From Lycium barbarum (taxonomy: Eukaryota; Streptophyta; Magnoliopsida; Solanales; Solanaceae), in NCBI RefSeq assembly GCF_019175385.1, contig NC_083345.1, forward strand, positions 115,182,480-115,246,479: 64,000 nucleotides of DNA, written 5' to 3'. Under the pieces are notes generated by a model. That model did not search any database and was not told the origin of the DNA. It was given only the letters and a program-made list of their open reading frames with translations. The position numbers were made by a program, and so were the translations under genes. Every line of letters starts with the position of its first letter. Position 1 is the stretch's first letter. Below are positions 12,243 through 23,427 of this stretch, in pieces.

Positions 12243-13059
12243 TATGACGCTCCTACCAAATAATTCTCTTCATTTATTCCTATTATTTTACCTTTTTCTG
12301 GTGTATATAGTTGGTCTCTTTATTGATTGATGTCCAATAGAATTACCAAAAGAAAGCAAAACCAAACTATAATAGGAAAATTTATGTAGCAATAGCAATA
12401 TATATATATATTCAACATTAACAGCAGAAGCAATATCTATATTCTAATTAAGAAATAAAGGAACCATAAAAACAATCAAAATCAAAATCAAACTTTGATA
12501 GGAAAAATGACTTGGCTTGGTCGCAGTACTCAATTTCTAATCATCATCTCTATTTCTAATTCTTATATATGAGCTATACTTAAACCGGACACAATACTCA
12601 ATTTCGGGAAAGGAAAAACAGAACAATGATAACATTTAAACAGCGCAATTAGACCCTTACAATTAATTCCACTTGGGCAAGCACAGATAATCTCAAAAAA
12701 AAAAAAAAAAAAAAAGCCTTTCATGCGACAGAATGGATGTCTCTTTCACTTTCAAATTTCTTATTTATTAGACTATTTCATAGGTTTTTGCCAACAAAAA
12801 GGAACAAAAGAATGAATGAAATTGAAAGGGATGTTCATGCCTCAGTTAGAGGTATTATTTATAAAAGAGTGAAGGCAATGAAAGCAGTAAATATATTTCA
12901 ACAACATTCAATTTCGAAGTACACTTAGTAAAATTTTAACAAATAGCTACAAATGCAATATTTAATAATAAATATAATTAATCTACTAATTAAACTACAA
13001 TTACAAAGTAATGTAACTAATAATGATAGAAATAAGATTGAAAAAAAAGGGCAAAAAAA
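12243..13059. other. No gene seen
   Basis: AT-rich spacer with a short TA tract near 12400 and a 21-base A run near 12694-12714. A 63-codon open stretch at 12737-12928 has no recognisable domain and I do not call it. Confidence 0.5.
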
Positions 13060-13545
13060 TGACTCACCTTTAGTACTGGGGGCGGACAGCAAGGGCGCGA
13101 CGGAGGTAGGACGGTGGTGGGGATGAGGCGTCAGTGGCGGCGGGGAGGGGTGGTGGGGATGGAGCGTCGGCAGCGGGGTAGGGGTGTGGTGGGGGTGGGA
13201 GTTTTAATATTAGTAGGGTTTTAATTTGGTGTTGTTCGGGGTGAGAATGGCTCGATTGAGGTTTGGGGCATGTATTAAATTTGGGAAATTCATTATTTCG
13301 ACCACGTGCAGTCGATTTTTTTTTAATTAGTTATTTTATTTGTATAATTTAATTTTTTAAAATGTTTTTTCTCATTTATTATTTGTACAAAAATATATTT
13401 CGACCTCATGCGGTTGAAATTTTTTGAAATCCAAAAAAAATAATTTAAATTCTAATAATTTCGATCTCATGTGGTCGATTTTTTTTCCACCAAAAAGTGA
13501 GGTCGAAATTATTTGGTCGAAAAATCCCGTTTTTTTTTAGTAGTG
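13060..13545 (-). mobile_element. One end of a CACTA-type transposon
   Basis: Read on the minus strand it begins CACTACTAAAAAAAAACGGG at 13545. It is followed by several copies in both orientations of a subterminal word of the form TTTCGACCNCATGNGGTCGA (near 13290, 13397, 13459 and 13500). CACTA termini with short subterminal repeats are the hallmark of the superfamily. Inside lies a GC-rich block (13080-13200) that on the minus strand reads like a proline-rich first exon followed by a GTGAGT splice donor near 13069. I could not find the matching second end in this window. Confidence 0.65.
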
Positions 13546-13573
13546 GGAGGGGTAACAACCTTCAGTTTCAATA

Positions 13574-13830
13574 CACCCTCGGTCCCCTATTAATTGGTCT
13601 GTTCCGTTTTTCGAGAGTCAAATTGATTAATTTTCTAAGTTAAATTGAATTAGATCAATTCAATATTTTAAAATTATAATTTAGATATTTAAAAACTACA
13701 CGAAAAGCACTATAAATTGCAATTTTCGCATAATAATATGGTGAAACATATATCTCAAAATGTTGGTCAAAATTTATATAGTTTGACTTTTAAAAAAAGA
13801 AAGTGGACTAGTAATATGGGACGGAAGGAG
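13574..13830. mobile_element. Stowaway-type MITE (257 bp)
   Basis: Flanked by TA on both sides (13572-13573 and 13831-13832). Right end in reverse complement reads CTCCTTCCGTCCCATATTAC; left end reads CACCCTCGGTCCCCTATTAA. These match the CTCCCTCCGTCCC-type ends of Tc1/mariner-derived Stowaway MITEs. It has no coding capacity. Confidence 0.8.
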
Positions 13831-15881
13831 TATTTTATAGTGATCCCCCAATCGGTAACTTCTACAATTAGTACTCTAAAGTTCACGTAGTACATTTTGT
13901 TCAAAGAATAACTATTAAATTGCTTCAAATATATTTGTTACTTCACTACCATATCTCAATGCGTAGTATCTTACGTACCTTTACCTTGACGTTAATTATG
14001 CTAATTGTACGTGTGACGGAAGAAAAAAAAGCAACTACTATTCAATTTAATACACATTTGTAACTTGAAAGTATGAAGTAGGAACATGTCAAAAGGTCAA
14101 AATTCATATGGGCCACTACATTACTATTCAATTTAATACACATTTGTAACTTGAAAGTATGAAGTAGGAACACGTCAAAGGTCAAAATTCCTATGGGCCA
14201 CTACATTAAATTCTAACATTGCCATTTAACGAGAATAAACCTTAAATTCAAAAGCATTCATAACACAAACTCCATTCCAGCTAGATATATATGGCAATTA
14301 TTCATGACTTAATTACTTACTTATCCATGTTGCCATTAGGATTGGATAAGGTGAAAAGGATCGATACAGTTGGACAGCTTACACCTAGATTTTTCAACCT
14401 CGTGATTATTCGAAAAAGCTCTCTTTTTTTAAAAAAAAAAAAAAAAGTTGTTAGATTCAAGAGCAATTAAATCCATCGATTTGGAAATAATCAAGTCAAC
14501 GGCAACACACCAAATGTGCCCATCCACCACCGATTGGGCATGCACAACTTGAACAAAGAACTTCAAAAATGAAAATTAAAAGTTTTTCTCAATCAGAAAT
14601 TCAATTTTATTAATTTTTCAGACAATTTATCTCTGCTACTAACAATCCAACTACATTTTCTTTCTTTCTTTTTTTTTTAAAAAAAAAAAATCTTCAAAAT
14701 AACATTAGAAAGATGAACGAGAAAAAGTCCGTTCCTTACCATAAACCTTTTAAAAGGTAAACATATGTCTTAGAAGTGTCAAAAAGTTTAAATTATAACG
14801 GATATAATAGCAGGCAAGTGGGCTGCATTTATATTATCAAAGGAACATAGAAAAAGAAGGGGAAAATAAAAGGCACCTTGATATCACTACAAGTTTTTTC
14901 ATTTTTTAATTAGTTCCATGTCCGGGATCGAATTCGAAACGTTTGGTTAGATTAGAGGGTCCCTATCCTTCGCACCACAATCCTTGAGGGTCCAAAACTA
15001 CTAGTTGGCAACAACATTCTTGAAAGCGTGCAACTTACTAAAACTAGTCAATTATTCTACAGGATATGATATTGAATAAAACTAAAGTGAAAATTTTATA
15101 ATGAACAATTAACATAAACATTTCGAGAAACTTGTCAAATTTGAGTAACTTTATGATGTAGGCAAGGACGGAGCTAGGGGTAGAATGGGATCATCCGAAT
15201 CCCCTTCGCTTGAAAATTACAATGTATATGCGAGGTCAATTTTAATTTTATGAATATATACATTAGTCTCTCGGTGAAAATTCTGCCTCCGCCGTTGATA
15301 GTAGGACAATATATCATGTCCGAAATTCTCAGTAGAATGATACCATCTTCTGATCAACAAACATGGATTAATCAAATTTTGGGTGAAAGCAATTGTTCTT
15401 CTAAAAGAAACGTCTATACAAATACTTGGTCGATGCACTCTAATTATCATCTTCTGTTTGCATAACCAATAGAACTATTTGATTGTAAACACAACTATGC
15501 CTTTCATGATTTTAACAAATGAGTAATTAGGACACACAAATAAAACAACTAAATTTAGGGCCCTTCTCCCTAATTAGGGTAACTAGCTAGCAAAGCCATA
15601 TTCAAGAAAAATAGGCCAATTATAGCTATTTGTTTCCAATGAATAAAACCAAACAACCTCAGGACTTCAAAATTATCTCTTTTTGGCATGTGGATGAATG
15701 CCAAATGATCTTTAATTAAAGCAAAATGAATCAATCAGTTTCATTAGGAGCGTATTTTTGGTTACATTAGTTGAAGATCAGTGACAACTATAGTTGGGTA
15801 AATTGGCGCATAACCCCAATTCTATTCATAATTTCAATTCAAACATTTTGTTTGATGCGGTTTGATTGTGTCACGGTGAAT
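13831..15881. other. AT-rich spacer with small repeats, no gene seen
   Basis: Holds the 86-bp duplication at 14037-14208, homopolymer A/T tracts at 14420-14447 and 14668-14690, and a possible short MITE at about 15160-15300. That MITE is bounded by GGACGGAGCTAGGGGTAGAAT and the reverse complement of GGCGGAGGCAGAATTTT. The open stretches at 15217-15465 overlap this repeat and do not look like genes. Confidence 0.5.
14037..14208. repeat. Tandem duplication, 86-bp unit
   Basis: ACTATTCAATTTAATACACA begins at 14037 and again at 14123. The two units differ at only a few positions (for example CATGTCAAAAGG against CACGTCAAAGG), so the duplication is fairly recent. Confidence 0.9.
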
Positions 15882-16262
15882 GTATGCTAGAAAATAGATC
15901 TATGGCAACGCCTCAAAAAACCGTTGCAATAGACATCAAAACCTTTGCCATAAACCTATCGCAACGGTTTAAGAGTCCATTGCCCCGTAAGGTGTTGCAA
16001 TAGAGCTATTGCAATGGTTGCAAAATCGTTGCCATATGGCGTCTATTGCAATGGTTCGAAACCGTTGCCATAGTGATATACATTGCAACGGTTGTTTTAT
16101 CAAATGGGACGGTTAAAAACCATTTGCAATACCATTCCGTGAAACAATTTTATGAGGCTATAGCAACAGTTATTAGAGCTATTGCAACGGTTGTTTGGAG
16201 CTATAGCAATGATCTTTTTTGGCTACTGGAACGGTTGATGGAAACTATTGCAACAATACATT
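15882..16262. repeat. Left subterminal repeat array of the CACTA element
   Basis: About ten copies of variants of TTGCAACGGTT/AACCGTTGCCAT in direct and inverted orientation, spaced roughly 20-40 bp. Such arrays are binding sites for the element's TnpA-type protein in characterised CACTA elements. The open stretch at 16046-16282 is this repeat read as codons. Confidence 0.8.
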
Positions 16263-17383
16263 ACCTTTATAATAAAATGTAGTACATTGAAATTTATATA
16301 AATTACGAAACAAAACTATTCATCATCATAATCATAATCCTAAATATCTAATTAGTATCATGCATATATAAAAGAAAAATATACAAAATTGTTTAACATT
16401 CAAAAGTTAACATACACAAGTTTGCAAAAAATTCCAAAATAAAAGATCCTAAAAATGTGAAGGTCTAACAATGAGCAACTAGTACTCTTAAGTAAGGTCT
16501 TCACTGCTTTCGTCTGCCCCTTGTTTATCTTCCTCACGTATAATTTTTAATAAATAAATGATTAAGCAAAATGTTAAGAAAAGATATATTCTTAATATAT
16601 ACATATCAAGGAGAATGTACATTTAAGAAAATTCTAGCTTTAAATTATCAAAATAAATGTCCCTATTGTCCTGTAGAACATCCACAATTATAGTTTAACT
16701 TCCCCACATACAGATCAGTGACCCAAACAGTTTACATTTTCTCCAGTAAGCTTCAAGTTCAACAGAAATGAAACAAAGTCTTCCTAGCAAGCTGTTATTT
16801 TCAACTAAAGAACAGGTTTGGATAGCCTCATTTCCATTATGAAGTGTAGCAACTAGCATATAAAACTTAGATACCAACTGTGGAGCTATTAGTTGAAAAT
16901 TTTGCTCCATTTAAGTCCTTAGTGCACAAACTGTTTAAGCAAAACCAGAAAAGAGAGTTGCTTCACAAAGCTGGACATAAGATGGTGTGAACAAAATAAA
17001 ACTTTCCAAAGAACTAAACAGTTTCAAAATAGCTCACTGAAAACAGCTACTGAATTTTAACAAATCAGATGCACCCGGGCATACCTAATCTGATTTCAAC
17101 AAGGTTCCGACATCTTTTCTATAATTTCCAACTCACAACTAAGAGAATTGAATCAAAATAGTATTGACAATTTCAGTTGTCAGTTTTCTCAATCAACATG
17201 TATTCAAATGAAGTTAAAGAACAAGGAATGTAACTAGTTTGAAAAGAATTTCATGTTAAAATCGGTCAAACATAATCTGAGGGATTAAGTCACTCCTGTA
17301 ATGTTTACGGCAAGCCAAATTACTCAAACTTCAGCAACACAACAATGATTTATTAGTTTCAAACCAATTCCAACTTTAACTTC
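16263..17383. other. CACTA interior, no recognisable gene
   Basis: AT-rich interior of the CACTA shell. A minus-strand open stretch at 16695-16910 and a short acidic tail near 16500-16550 may be exons of its decayed transposase, but I see no motif to prove it. Confidence 0.4.
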
Positions 17384-17512
17384 AAACAACAACAACAACA
17401 ACAACATACCTAGTGTAATCCCACAAGTGGGGTCTAGGGAGGGTAGAGTGCACGCAGACCTTACCTCTACCTTGAGAAGGCAGAAATGTTGTTTTCGAAA
17501 GAACCCGACTCA
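17384..17512 (-). mobile_element. SINE fragment (TS/SolS type)
   Basis: Minus strand ends in (TTG)n preceded by GGGATTACACTAGGTATG, GACCCCACTTGTGGG, GTGCACTCTACCCTCCC and AAGGTAGAGGTAAGGTCTGC. I recognise this as the conserved 3' body of the solanaceous TS/SolS SINE family. The 5' tRNA-related head is not evident. It lies just outside the copia insertion site. Confidence 0.75.
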
Positions 17513-17545
17513 AACAATAATAAACAAATTTCAAGTGCCAATCTC

Positions 17546-18148
17546 TGATGGGAATAAAATAGACCCGCAAAAATAATATTCACGGTATTAGTGATAAACG
17601 CGGAACACTAACTTATGGTTAAATCAGCAAGAATAAAATGCAGCAATAATGACACCAAGATTTTATGTGGAAACCCTTCTGAATAAGGGAAAAACCACGG
17701 CCAAGAGGAGCAGCTGATATCACTATAGAGGAATTTTACACTGTGTAGTAACGAGTACAAATACTCCTAAGACCACTACACCCTCAAAAGAAATAACACT
17801 CTTTTGATTTTCCCACCTCACTACAATATCACTCACACTCTATTTTTCTTCACAGACTATTTTCTTACAGTCTATGGAATACCTCACTTTTGCTCTCACT
17901 CAGATGTATTGTCTGAGATTTTGGTGTGTTACAAATGAACCATAAGCTGCCTATTTATAGGAATGAATTTCCTATGGTGAGGTAAGCGCTTCCATCACGA
18001 TTATGATGAGGTAAGCGCTTACATCATGAAAGTGTGAACAAAGAAATTGGCTTGTTAGCCAAGTCCACAATTGTTGCCAATGTATAATTTGTCAAAGGAA
18101 GAAAAATCTTCCTTTCTTAAAATATGGGATAGGGGACTGGACCCCACA
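17546..18148 (-). mobile_element. 3' LTR of the intact copia element
   Basis: 603 bp, TGTGGGGTCCAG...TTCCCATCA on the minus strand. It is preceded on the minus strand by a purine tract (GGAGGGGGAGATT, 18149-18161) that serves as plus-strand primer. Confidence 0.93.
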
Positions 18149-18163
18149 AATCTCCCCCTCCAG
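18149..18163 (-). other. Polypurine tract
   Basis: Minus strand CTGGAGGGGGAGATT lies immediately upstream of the 3' LTR, the expected position and composition for the plus-strand DNA primer. Confidence 0.8.
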
Positions 18164-18195
18164 TCCCATTCACCTGAAGGAGGGTACACTGGCTT

Positions 18196-21100
18196 CTAAT
18201 TTGAGTGCATGCCGACAAGTTCTTTGCACGATTCGAACTTGTCTCTCGGTACCGCCTTGGTCAGCATATCTGCAGGATTTTCATTCGTGTGAATCTTCTT
18301 GACTTGGAACAATTCGCTTTCCAATTGCTCACGAATCCAATGATATCTGACATCGATGTGTTTTGTTCTCGCATGGTACATGGAGTTCTTGCTCAAGTCT
18401 ATTGCACTCTGACTGTCACAATAGACAACATACTCCATTTGCTGCAATCCAAGTTCTTGAAGGAATCTCTTGAGCCATATCATCTCTTTGCCAGCTTCAG
18501 TAGCCGCAATATACTCCGCTTCCGTTGTAGATAGTGCAACACACTTCTGCAACTTTGACTGCCATGATATAGCTCCCCCTGAAAAAGTAAACAAATATCC
18601 AGTAGTGGATTTTCTGTTATCAAGGTCACCTGCCATATCAGAATCTGTATAGCCCTTCAAAATTGGATTTGATCCTCCAAAACACAAGCATTCATCTGAT
18701 CTTCCTCTTAGATACCTGAGTATCCACTTCACAGCTTCCCAATGCTCTTTCCCTGGATTTTCGAGAAATCTGCTAACAACACCGACTGCATGAGCAATAT
18801 CTGGTCGAGTGCATACCATTGCATACATTAAACTTCCGACGGCAGAGGAATAAGGAATCTTGGCCATTCTCTGTTTTTCCTCTGTTGTTGTAGGACACAT
18901 CTTTTTGCTCAATTTCAGATGACCAGGAAGAGGTGTGCTAACCCACTTAGCACTCTTCATATTGAAGCGCTCTAGTACACGTTCTATGTACTTTTTCTGC
19001 GACAAATAAAGCTTCTTTTCATCTCTCGAACGAGTAATTCTCATGCCCAAAATCTGCTTAGCATGACCCAAGTCTTTCATTGCAAAAGACTTACTCAACT
19101 GTTTCTTCAACTCGTCAATCCTGGAAGCATTTTTGCCTACAATCAACATATCATCCACATATAGCAGAAGGATGATAAAGTCACCATCAGAAAATCTTTG
19201 TACAAACACACAGTGATCTGAAGAAGTCTTCTTGTAGCCTTGCTTCCCCATAACAGACTCAAACTTCTTGTACCACTGTCTGGGAGCTTGCTTCAATCCA
19301 TAAAGACTCTTCTTGAGTTTGCATACAAGATTTTCTTTACCTTTTGCCTTGAAGCCTTCAGGTTGTTCCATATAAATCTCCTCTTCTAAGTCACCATGAA
19401 GAAAAGCAGTCTTCACATCCATCTGCTCAATCTCCAAATCAAGACTAGCAGTCAAACCAAGAACTGTCCGAATGGAGGACATTTTCACGACAGGAGAAAA
19501 TATTTCGTCAAAGTCAATACCTTTCCTTTGACCAAATCCCTTAACAACCAATCTAGCTTTGTATCTGGGCTTCAAGCTGTGTTCTTCGGCTTTAACTTTG
19601 AACACCCACTTGTTCTTCAAAGCTCTCATGCCCTTAGGCAAGTTCACCAACTCATAAGTATGGTTCCCACGCAGAGATTTCATCTCATCTTGCATGGCTT
19701 CAATCCATTGATCCTTGTGCTCATCTTCCATGGCCTCCTCATAACATTCAGGTTCTCCCCCATCAGTGAGTAATACATACTCATTAGGTGAATAACGGGA
19801 AGAAGGAACATGCTGTCTAGTAGACCTTCTAAGTGGAATATCTGACTCATCCACGACTTCATGAGTAGGAGCATCTACTTCATCAATAGCAGCATCGTTA
19901 TCATCATCAACATGCTGATCTGGAACATGATTCTGGGCATCACCATCGTCATCGAGCCCACCAACTTCATCAGCATTTGTATGAGGAACTTGATCAAGAT
20001 TAACTAAACCTTCAGAACTTGAAGATTTTATCTTCTCCGCTTTGTTAATATCTTCAATGGTTTGATCCTCCATGAAGATAACATCACGGCTTCTCACAAC
20101 CTTCTTCTCAATTGGATCATATAGCCTGTAACCAAACTCATCAAGGCCATAACCAATGAAGATGCACTGCCTTGTCTTGGCAGTTAATTTCGACCTTTCA
20201 TCTTTAGGCACATGTACAAAAGCTTTACAACCAAACACTTTCAAGTGGTCATAGGAAACATCCTTTCCATACCAAACTCTGTTTGGAACATCACTTTGCA
20301 AAGCAACCGCAGGGGATAGATTAATAACATGTGCAGCGGTCAATAAAGCCTCACCCCAAAAGGAATTCGGCAACTTTGCTTCAGAAAGCAAACATCTGAC
20401 TCTTTCCATCAAGGTCCTGTTCATCCTCTCTGCTAAACCATTAAGCTGAGGAGTCTTAGGAGGAGTCTTCTGGTGTCTGATACCCTGTTGCTTGCAGTAT
20501 TCGTCAAACGGTCCACAATATTCACCACCGTTATCAGTACGAATACACTTCAGCTTCTTTCCAGTTTCTCTTTCAACTGAGGCCTGAAACTGCTTAAAGA
20601 CACCCAACACTTGATCTTTAGTCTTTAAGACGTAGACCCAAAGTTTCCTTGAGCAATCATCAATAAAGGTAGCAAAATAAAGTGCACCACCCAAAGTCCT
20701 TGTCTTCATTGGACCACATAAATCTGAATGCACCAACTCAAGCAACTCTGTCTTTCTTGAAGGAGGATGAGACTTGAAAGAAACTCTATTTTGTTTTCCA
20801 GCCAAGCAGTGCTCACACTTTTCTAATTTAGCACTTTCGAAATTTGACAATAATTTCTTTTTGGCCAGAACATTTAGTCCTTTCTCGCTAATGTGGCTAA
20901 GCCTCTTATGCCATAACGTTGAAGAGCTATTGCTCTCAACTGCATTCACCATATCAACACAGGTAGAGGCCGTAGTCCAGTATAGACCACGACGCTTTTC
21001 GCCACGAGCCACAATCATGGAACCTTTAGTAAGCTTCCACTTTCCAGCACCATTGGTACTGACATATCCCTCATCATCCAAAACACCAACAGAGATCAAG

Positions 21101-22167
21101 TGCAAACGAACATCAGGTGCATGCTTTACATTGTTTAAAACTAGTTTAGTTCCAATACTAGTTTTCAAACAAATCGTTCCAACACCAGCCACCCTGGATA
21201 CAGTCTCATTACCCATACTCAAAGTTCCAAAGTCACCCGGAGTATAGGATGAGAAAAATTCCTTCCTTGATGTCACATGAGATGCGGCACCACTGTCCAC
21301 AACCCAGCTTGACTCATCACAAGCAATATTTATCAGATCCGCATCAAGGACAGTAACAAGATCTTCTGTAGTGACAGCGGCAACACGATTGCCATCTTCT
21401 TTCTTTTCCTCCTTTTCTCTATTCTCTTTTTTCAAAATCCGGCAGAACTTCTTTGTGTGCCCTTTTTTCCCGCAATGATAGCAGTCAATATCTTTAAGTC
21501 TGCTTCTGGATTTGCTTCTATGATGTTCTCTATTTTGAGAACCACGATTCTTGCCTCTCCCCCTAGTGTCAGTCACCAAGACATCTGATGAGGAGGAACC
21601 TTGAGATTTTCTTCTCATCTCTTCATTTAAAAGACTGCTCTTGGCAAGATCCATAGAGATCACACCATCCGGAGCAGAATTTGATAATGAAGTTCTAATA
21701 ATTTCCCAAGAATCTGGTAGGGAACCAAGTAGAAATAAGCCTTGAATTTCTTCATCAAAATTAATACCCATAGCAGATAACTGGTTCATGATCCCCTGAA
21801 AAATATTCAGATGATCTGTCATTGCGGAACCATCGTGGTATTTTAAACCCAGCATTTGCTTTATCAGAAACATCTTGTTATTACCAGTTTTTCGAGCATA
21901 CAAACTTTCAAGATGCTCCCATAGGGTCCGAGCATGTGTCTCTCCAGAAATATGGTTCAACACATTATCGTCAACCCACTGTCTAATAAAGCCGCAAACC
22001 TGCCGATGCAACAAATTCCACTCTTCATCTGATTTATTATCAGGCTTTTTATTTCCAAAGACAGGTTGATGAAAATTCTTGACATAGAGCAAATCTTCCA
22101 TTTTGCCCTTCCAAATGGCATAATTTACGCCACTCAAAGTAACCATTCTACTAGTGTTGGCTTCCAT
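18196..22167 (-). CDS. Intact Ty1-copia polyprotein (gag-protease-integrase-RT-RNase H)
   Basis: 1323 residues from an ATG at 22167, about 110 bp after the PBS. Order of domains: gag with UBN2-type fold (about 50-190); CCHC knuckle [14 protein letters not shown] (229-242); aspartic protease DSGAASH (291-297); integrase with its HHCC finger (about 420-454) and D482, D545, E580 in D,D-35-E spacing; RT with YVDD at 1003-1006; RNase H with D1175, E1218 and D1251. The domain order (integrase before RT) defines copia. Between integrase and RT lies a variable acidic linker (about 700-800). No stop or frameshift is present, which is rare in a nested region. Plus-strand open stretches here are shadows. 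Confidence 0.96.
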   Translation of the reverse strand: MEANTSRMVTLSGVNYAIWKGKMEDLLYVKNFHQPVFGNKKPDNKSDEEWNLLHRQVCGFIRQWVDDNVLNHISGETHARTLWEHLESLYARKTGNNKMFLIKQMLGLKYHDGSAMTDHLNIFQGIMNQLSAMGINFDEEIQGLFLLGSLPDSWEIIRTSLSNSAPDGVISMDLAKSSLLNEEMRRKSQGSSSSDVLVTDTRGRGKNRGSQNREHHRSKSRSRLKDIDCYHCGKKGHTKKFCRILKKENREKEEKKEDGNRVAAVTTEDLVTVLDADLINIACDESSWVVDSGAASHVTSRKEFFSSYTPGDFGTLSMGNETVSRVAGVGTICLKTSIGTKLVLNNVKHAPDVRLHLISVGVLDDEGYVSTNGAGKWKLTKGSMIVARGEKRRGLYWTTASTCVDMVNAVESNSSSTLWHKRLSHISEKGLNVLAKKKLLSNFESAKLEKCEHCLAGKQNRVSFKSHPPSRKTELLELVHSDLCGPMKTRTLGGALYFATFIDDCSRKLWVYVLKTKDQVLGVFKQFQASVERETGKKLKCIRTDNGGEYCGPFDEYCKQQGIRHQKTPPKTPQLNGLAERMNRTLMERVRCLLSEAKLPNSFWGEALLTAAHVINLSPAVALQSDVPNRVWYGKDVSYDHLKVFGCKAFVHVPKDERSKLTAKTRQCIFIGYGLDEFGYRLYDPIEKKVVRSRDVIFMEDQTIEDINKAEKIKSSSSEGLVNLDQVPHTNADEVGGLDDDGDAQNHVPDQHVDDDNDAAIDEVDAPTHEVVDESDIPLRRSTRQHVPSSRYSPNEYVLLTDGGEPECYEEAMEDEHKDQWIEAMQDEMKSLRGNHTYELVNLPKGMRALKNKWVFKVKAEEHSLKPRYKARLVVKGFGQRKGIDFDEIFSPVVKMSSIRTVLGLTASLDLEIEQMDVKTAFLHGDLEEEIYMEQPEGFKAKGKENLVCKLKKSLYGLKQAPRQWYKKFESVMGKQGYKKTSSDHCVFVQRFSDGDFIILLLYVDDMLIVGKNASRIDELKKQLSKSFAMKDLGHAKQILGMRITRSRDEKKLYLSQKKYIERVLERFNMKSAKWVSTPLPGHLKLSKKMCPTTTEEKQRMAKIPYSSAVGSLMYAMVCTRPDIAHAVGVVSRFLENPGKEHWEAVKWILRYLRGRSDECLCFGGSNPILKGYTDSDMAGDLDNRKSTTGYLFTFSGGAISWQSKLQKCVALSTTEAEYIAATEAGKEMIWLKRFLQELGLQQMEYVVYCDSQSAIDLSKNSMYHARTKHIDVRYHWIREQLESELFQVKKIHTNENPADMLTKAVPRDKFESCKELVGMHSN

Positions 22168-22276
22168 CGTTTATCACAAATACAAATATTATTTTATTCG
22201 AAGACCAAAGTAATTCTTTTCTGATGTGGAAGTTCAGACTGTGCTGCAACCACAGAGCATACTCAGACAGAACCTT

Positions 22277-22289
22277 GGCTCTGATACCA
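22277..22289 (-). other. Primer-binding site (initiator Met tRNA type)
   Basis: Minus strand TGGTATCAGAGCC lies two bases after the 5' LTR end, the canonical position. Confidence 0.9.
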
Positions 22290-22291
22290 CT

Positions 22292-22894
22292 TGATGGGAA
22301 TAAAATAGACCCGCAAAAATAATATTCACGGTATTAGTGATAAACGCGGAACACTAACTTATGGTTAAATCAGCAAGAATAAAATGCAGCAATAATGACA
22401 CCAAGATTTTATGTGGAAACCCTTCTGAATAAGGGAAAAACCACGGCCAAGAGGAGCAGCTGATATCACTATAGAGGAATTTTACACTGTGTAGTAACGA
22501 GTACAAATACTCCTAAGACCACTACACCCTCAAAAGAAATAACACTCTTTTGATTTTCCCACCTCACTACAATATCACTCACACTCTATTTTTCTTCACA
22601 GACTATTTTCTTACAGTCTATGGAATACCTCACTTTTGCTCTCACTCAGATGTATTGTCTGAGATTTTGGTGTGTTACAAATGAACCATAAGCTGCCTAT
22701 TTATAGGAATGAATTTCCTATGGTGAGGTAAGCGCTTCCATCACGATTATGATGAGGTAAGCGCTTACATCATGAAAGTGTGAACAAAGAAATTGGCTTG
22801 TTAGCCAAGTCCACAATTGTTGCCAATGTATAATTTGTCAAAGGAAGAAAAATCTTCCTTTCTTAAAATATGGGATAGGGGACTGGACCCCACA
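22292..22894 (-). mobile_element. 5' LTR of the intact copia element
   Basis: 603 bp and identical by eye to the 3' LTR. On the minus strand U3 carries two diverged copies of a unit containing the palindrome TAAGCGCTTA (one copy has GAAGCGCTTA). A TATA box CTATAAATAGG (22698-22706) follows. This is the promoter that would drive the genomic RNA. Confidence 0.93.
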
Positions 22895-22935
22895 ATCTCA
22901 ACAAAAAATAAAGAAACACCAATCCAGCTTCAAGC

Positions 22936-23418
22936 TAAGTTAGTCGGACTCGGGTGCGGGTGTCCGATATGGGTGCGGATCTAGAGGTCGGATCCTTCAT
23001 GATCTAAATTCTAAGATTTGGGGATACTGATCCAGGTATGGATACGGGTGCGGGGATTCGGCTAAAAATAATTGAAATATCTAAAAATAGAACTATAAAA
23101 CCTAAATTATGAGATATTATGTGGAAAACATGAGGAGAAAATATTGATCATGAGAAGAATCCCGGAAGAAGATAAAAGGAAAAGGAGTAACATAGAAATT
23201 TCAATATACAAGGTATTCCATTTTTTTAAGTCCATCTCAGCTTTTGTTTTGGTTATAAAAATCATTGGATCTGTCCGGAATTTCTTCGTTGATTTTGGTC
23301 AAAGCACCCAAAAGCGGTTGACTAGATCGGGTACGGATCCCACACCCACACCCACACCCATACCCATGTCGTATCGACACGGGTGCGGCACCGAAAGTGA
23401 AGAGTCTAAGTAACTTGG
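22936..23418. mobile_element. Mutator-type MITE (483 bp) with 9-bp target duplication
   Basis: Flanked by identical 9-mers GCTTCAAGC at 22927-22935 and 23419-23427. Ends are imperfect inverted copies (TAAGTTAGTCGGACTCGGG and, from the right, CCAAGTTACTTAGACTCT). The body is rich in CGGGTGCGGGTG/CACCCACACC words near both ends. A 9-bp duplication is typical of Mutator-like elements. No transposase is encoded; short open stretches at 23144-23431 lie within it. Confidence 0.75.
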
Positions 23419-23427
23419 GCTTCAAGC

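Larger units (their letters stand above)
17546..22894 (-). mobile_element. Complete Ty1-copia retrotransposon, Tork/Tnt1-like, with identical LTRs
   Basis: A 5349-bp element on the minus strand. The LTRs are 17546-18148 and 22292-22894, 603 bp each and identical as far as I can compare by eye. The target-site duplication is ATCTC (17541-17545 and 22895-22899). A PBS, a polypurine tract and one uninterrupted polyprotein frame are all present. Nothing required for autonomy is visibly broken, so this is a very recent insertion. It is nested in the CACTA shell. A second, defective copy of the same family lies at 38862-44090. Confidence 0.95.

Noticed and set aside
14883..14900. CACTACAAG at 14884 as a CACTA element start
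   Set aside because: A single short match with no subterminal repeats behind it and no inverted partner.
16046..16282. 78-codon open stretch near the CACTA left end
   Set aside because: Built entirely of the subterminal GCAACGGTT repeats read as codons.
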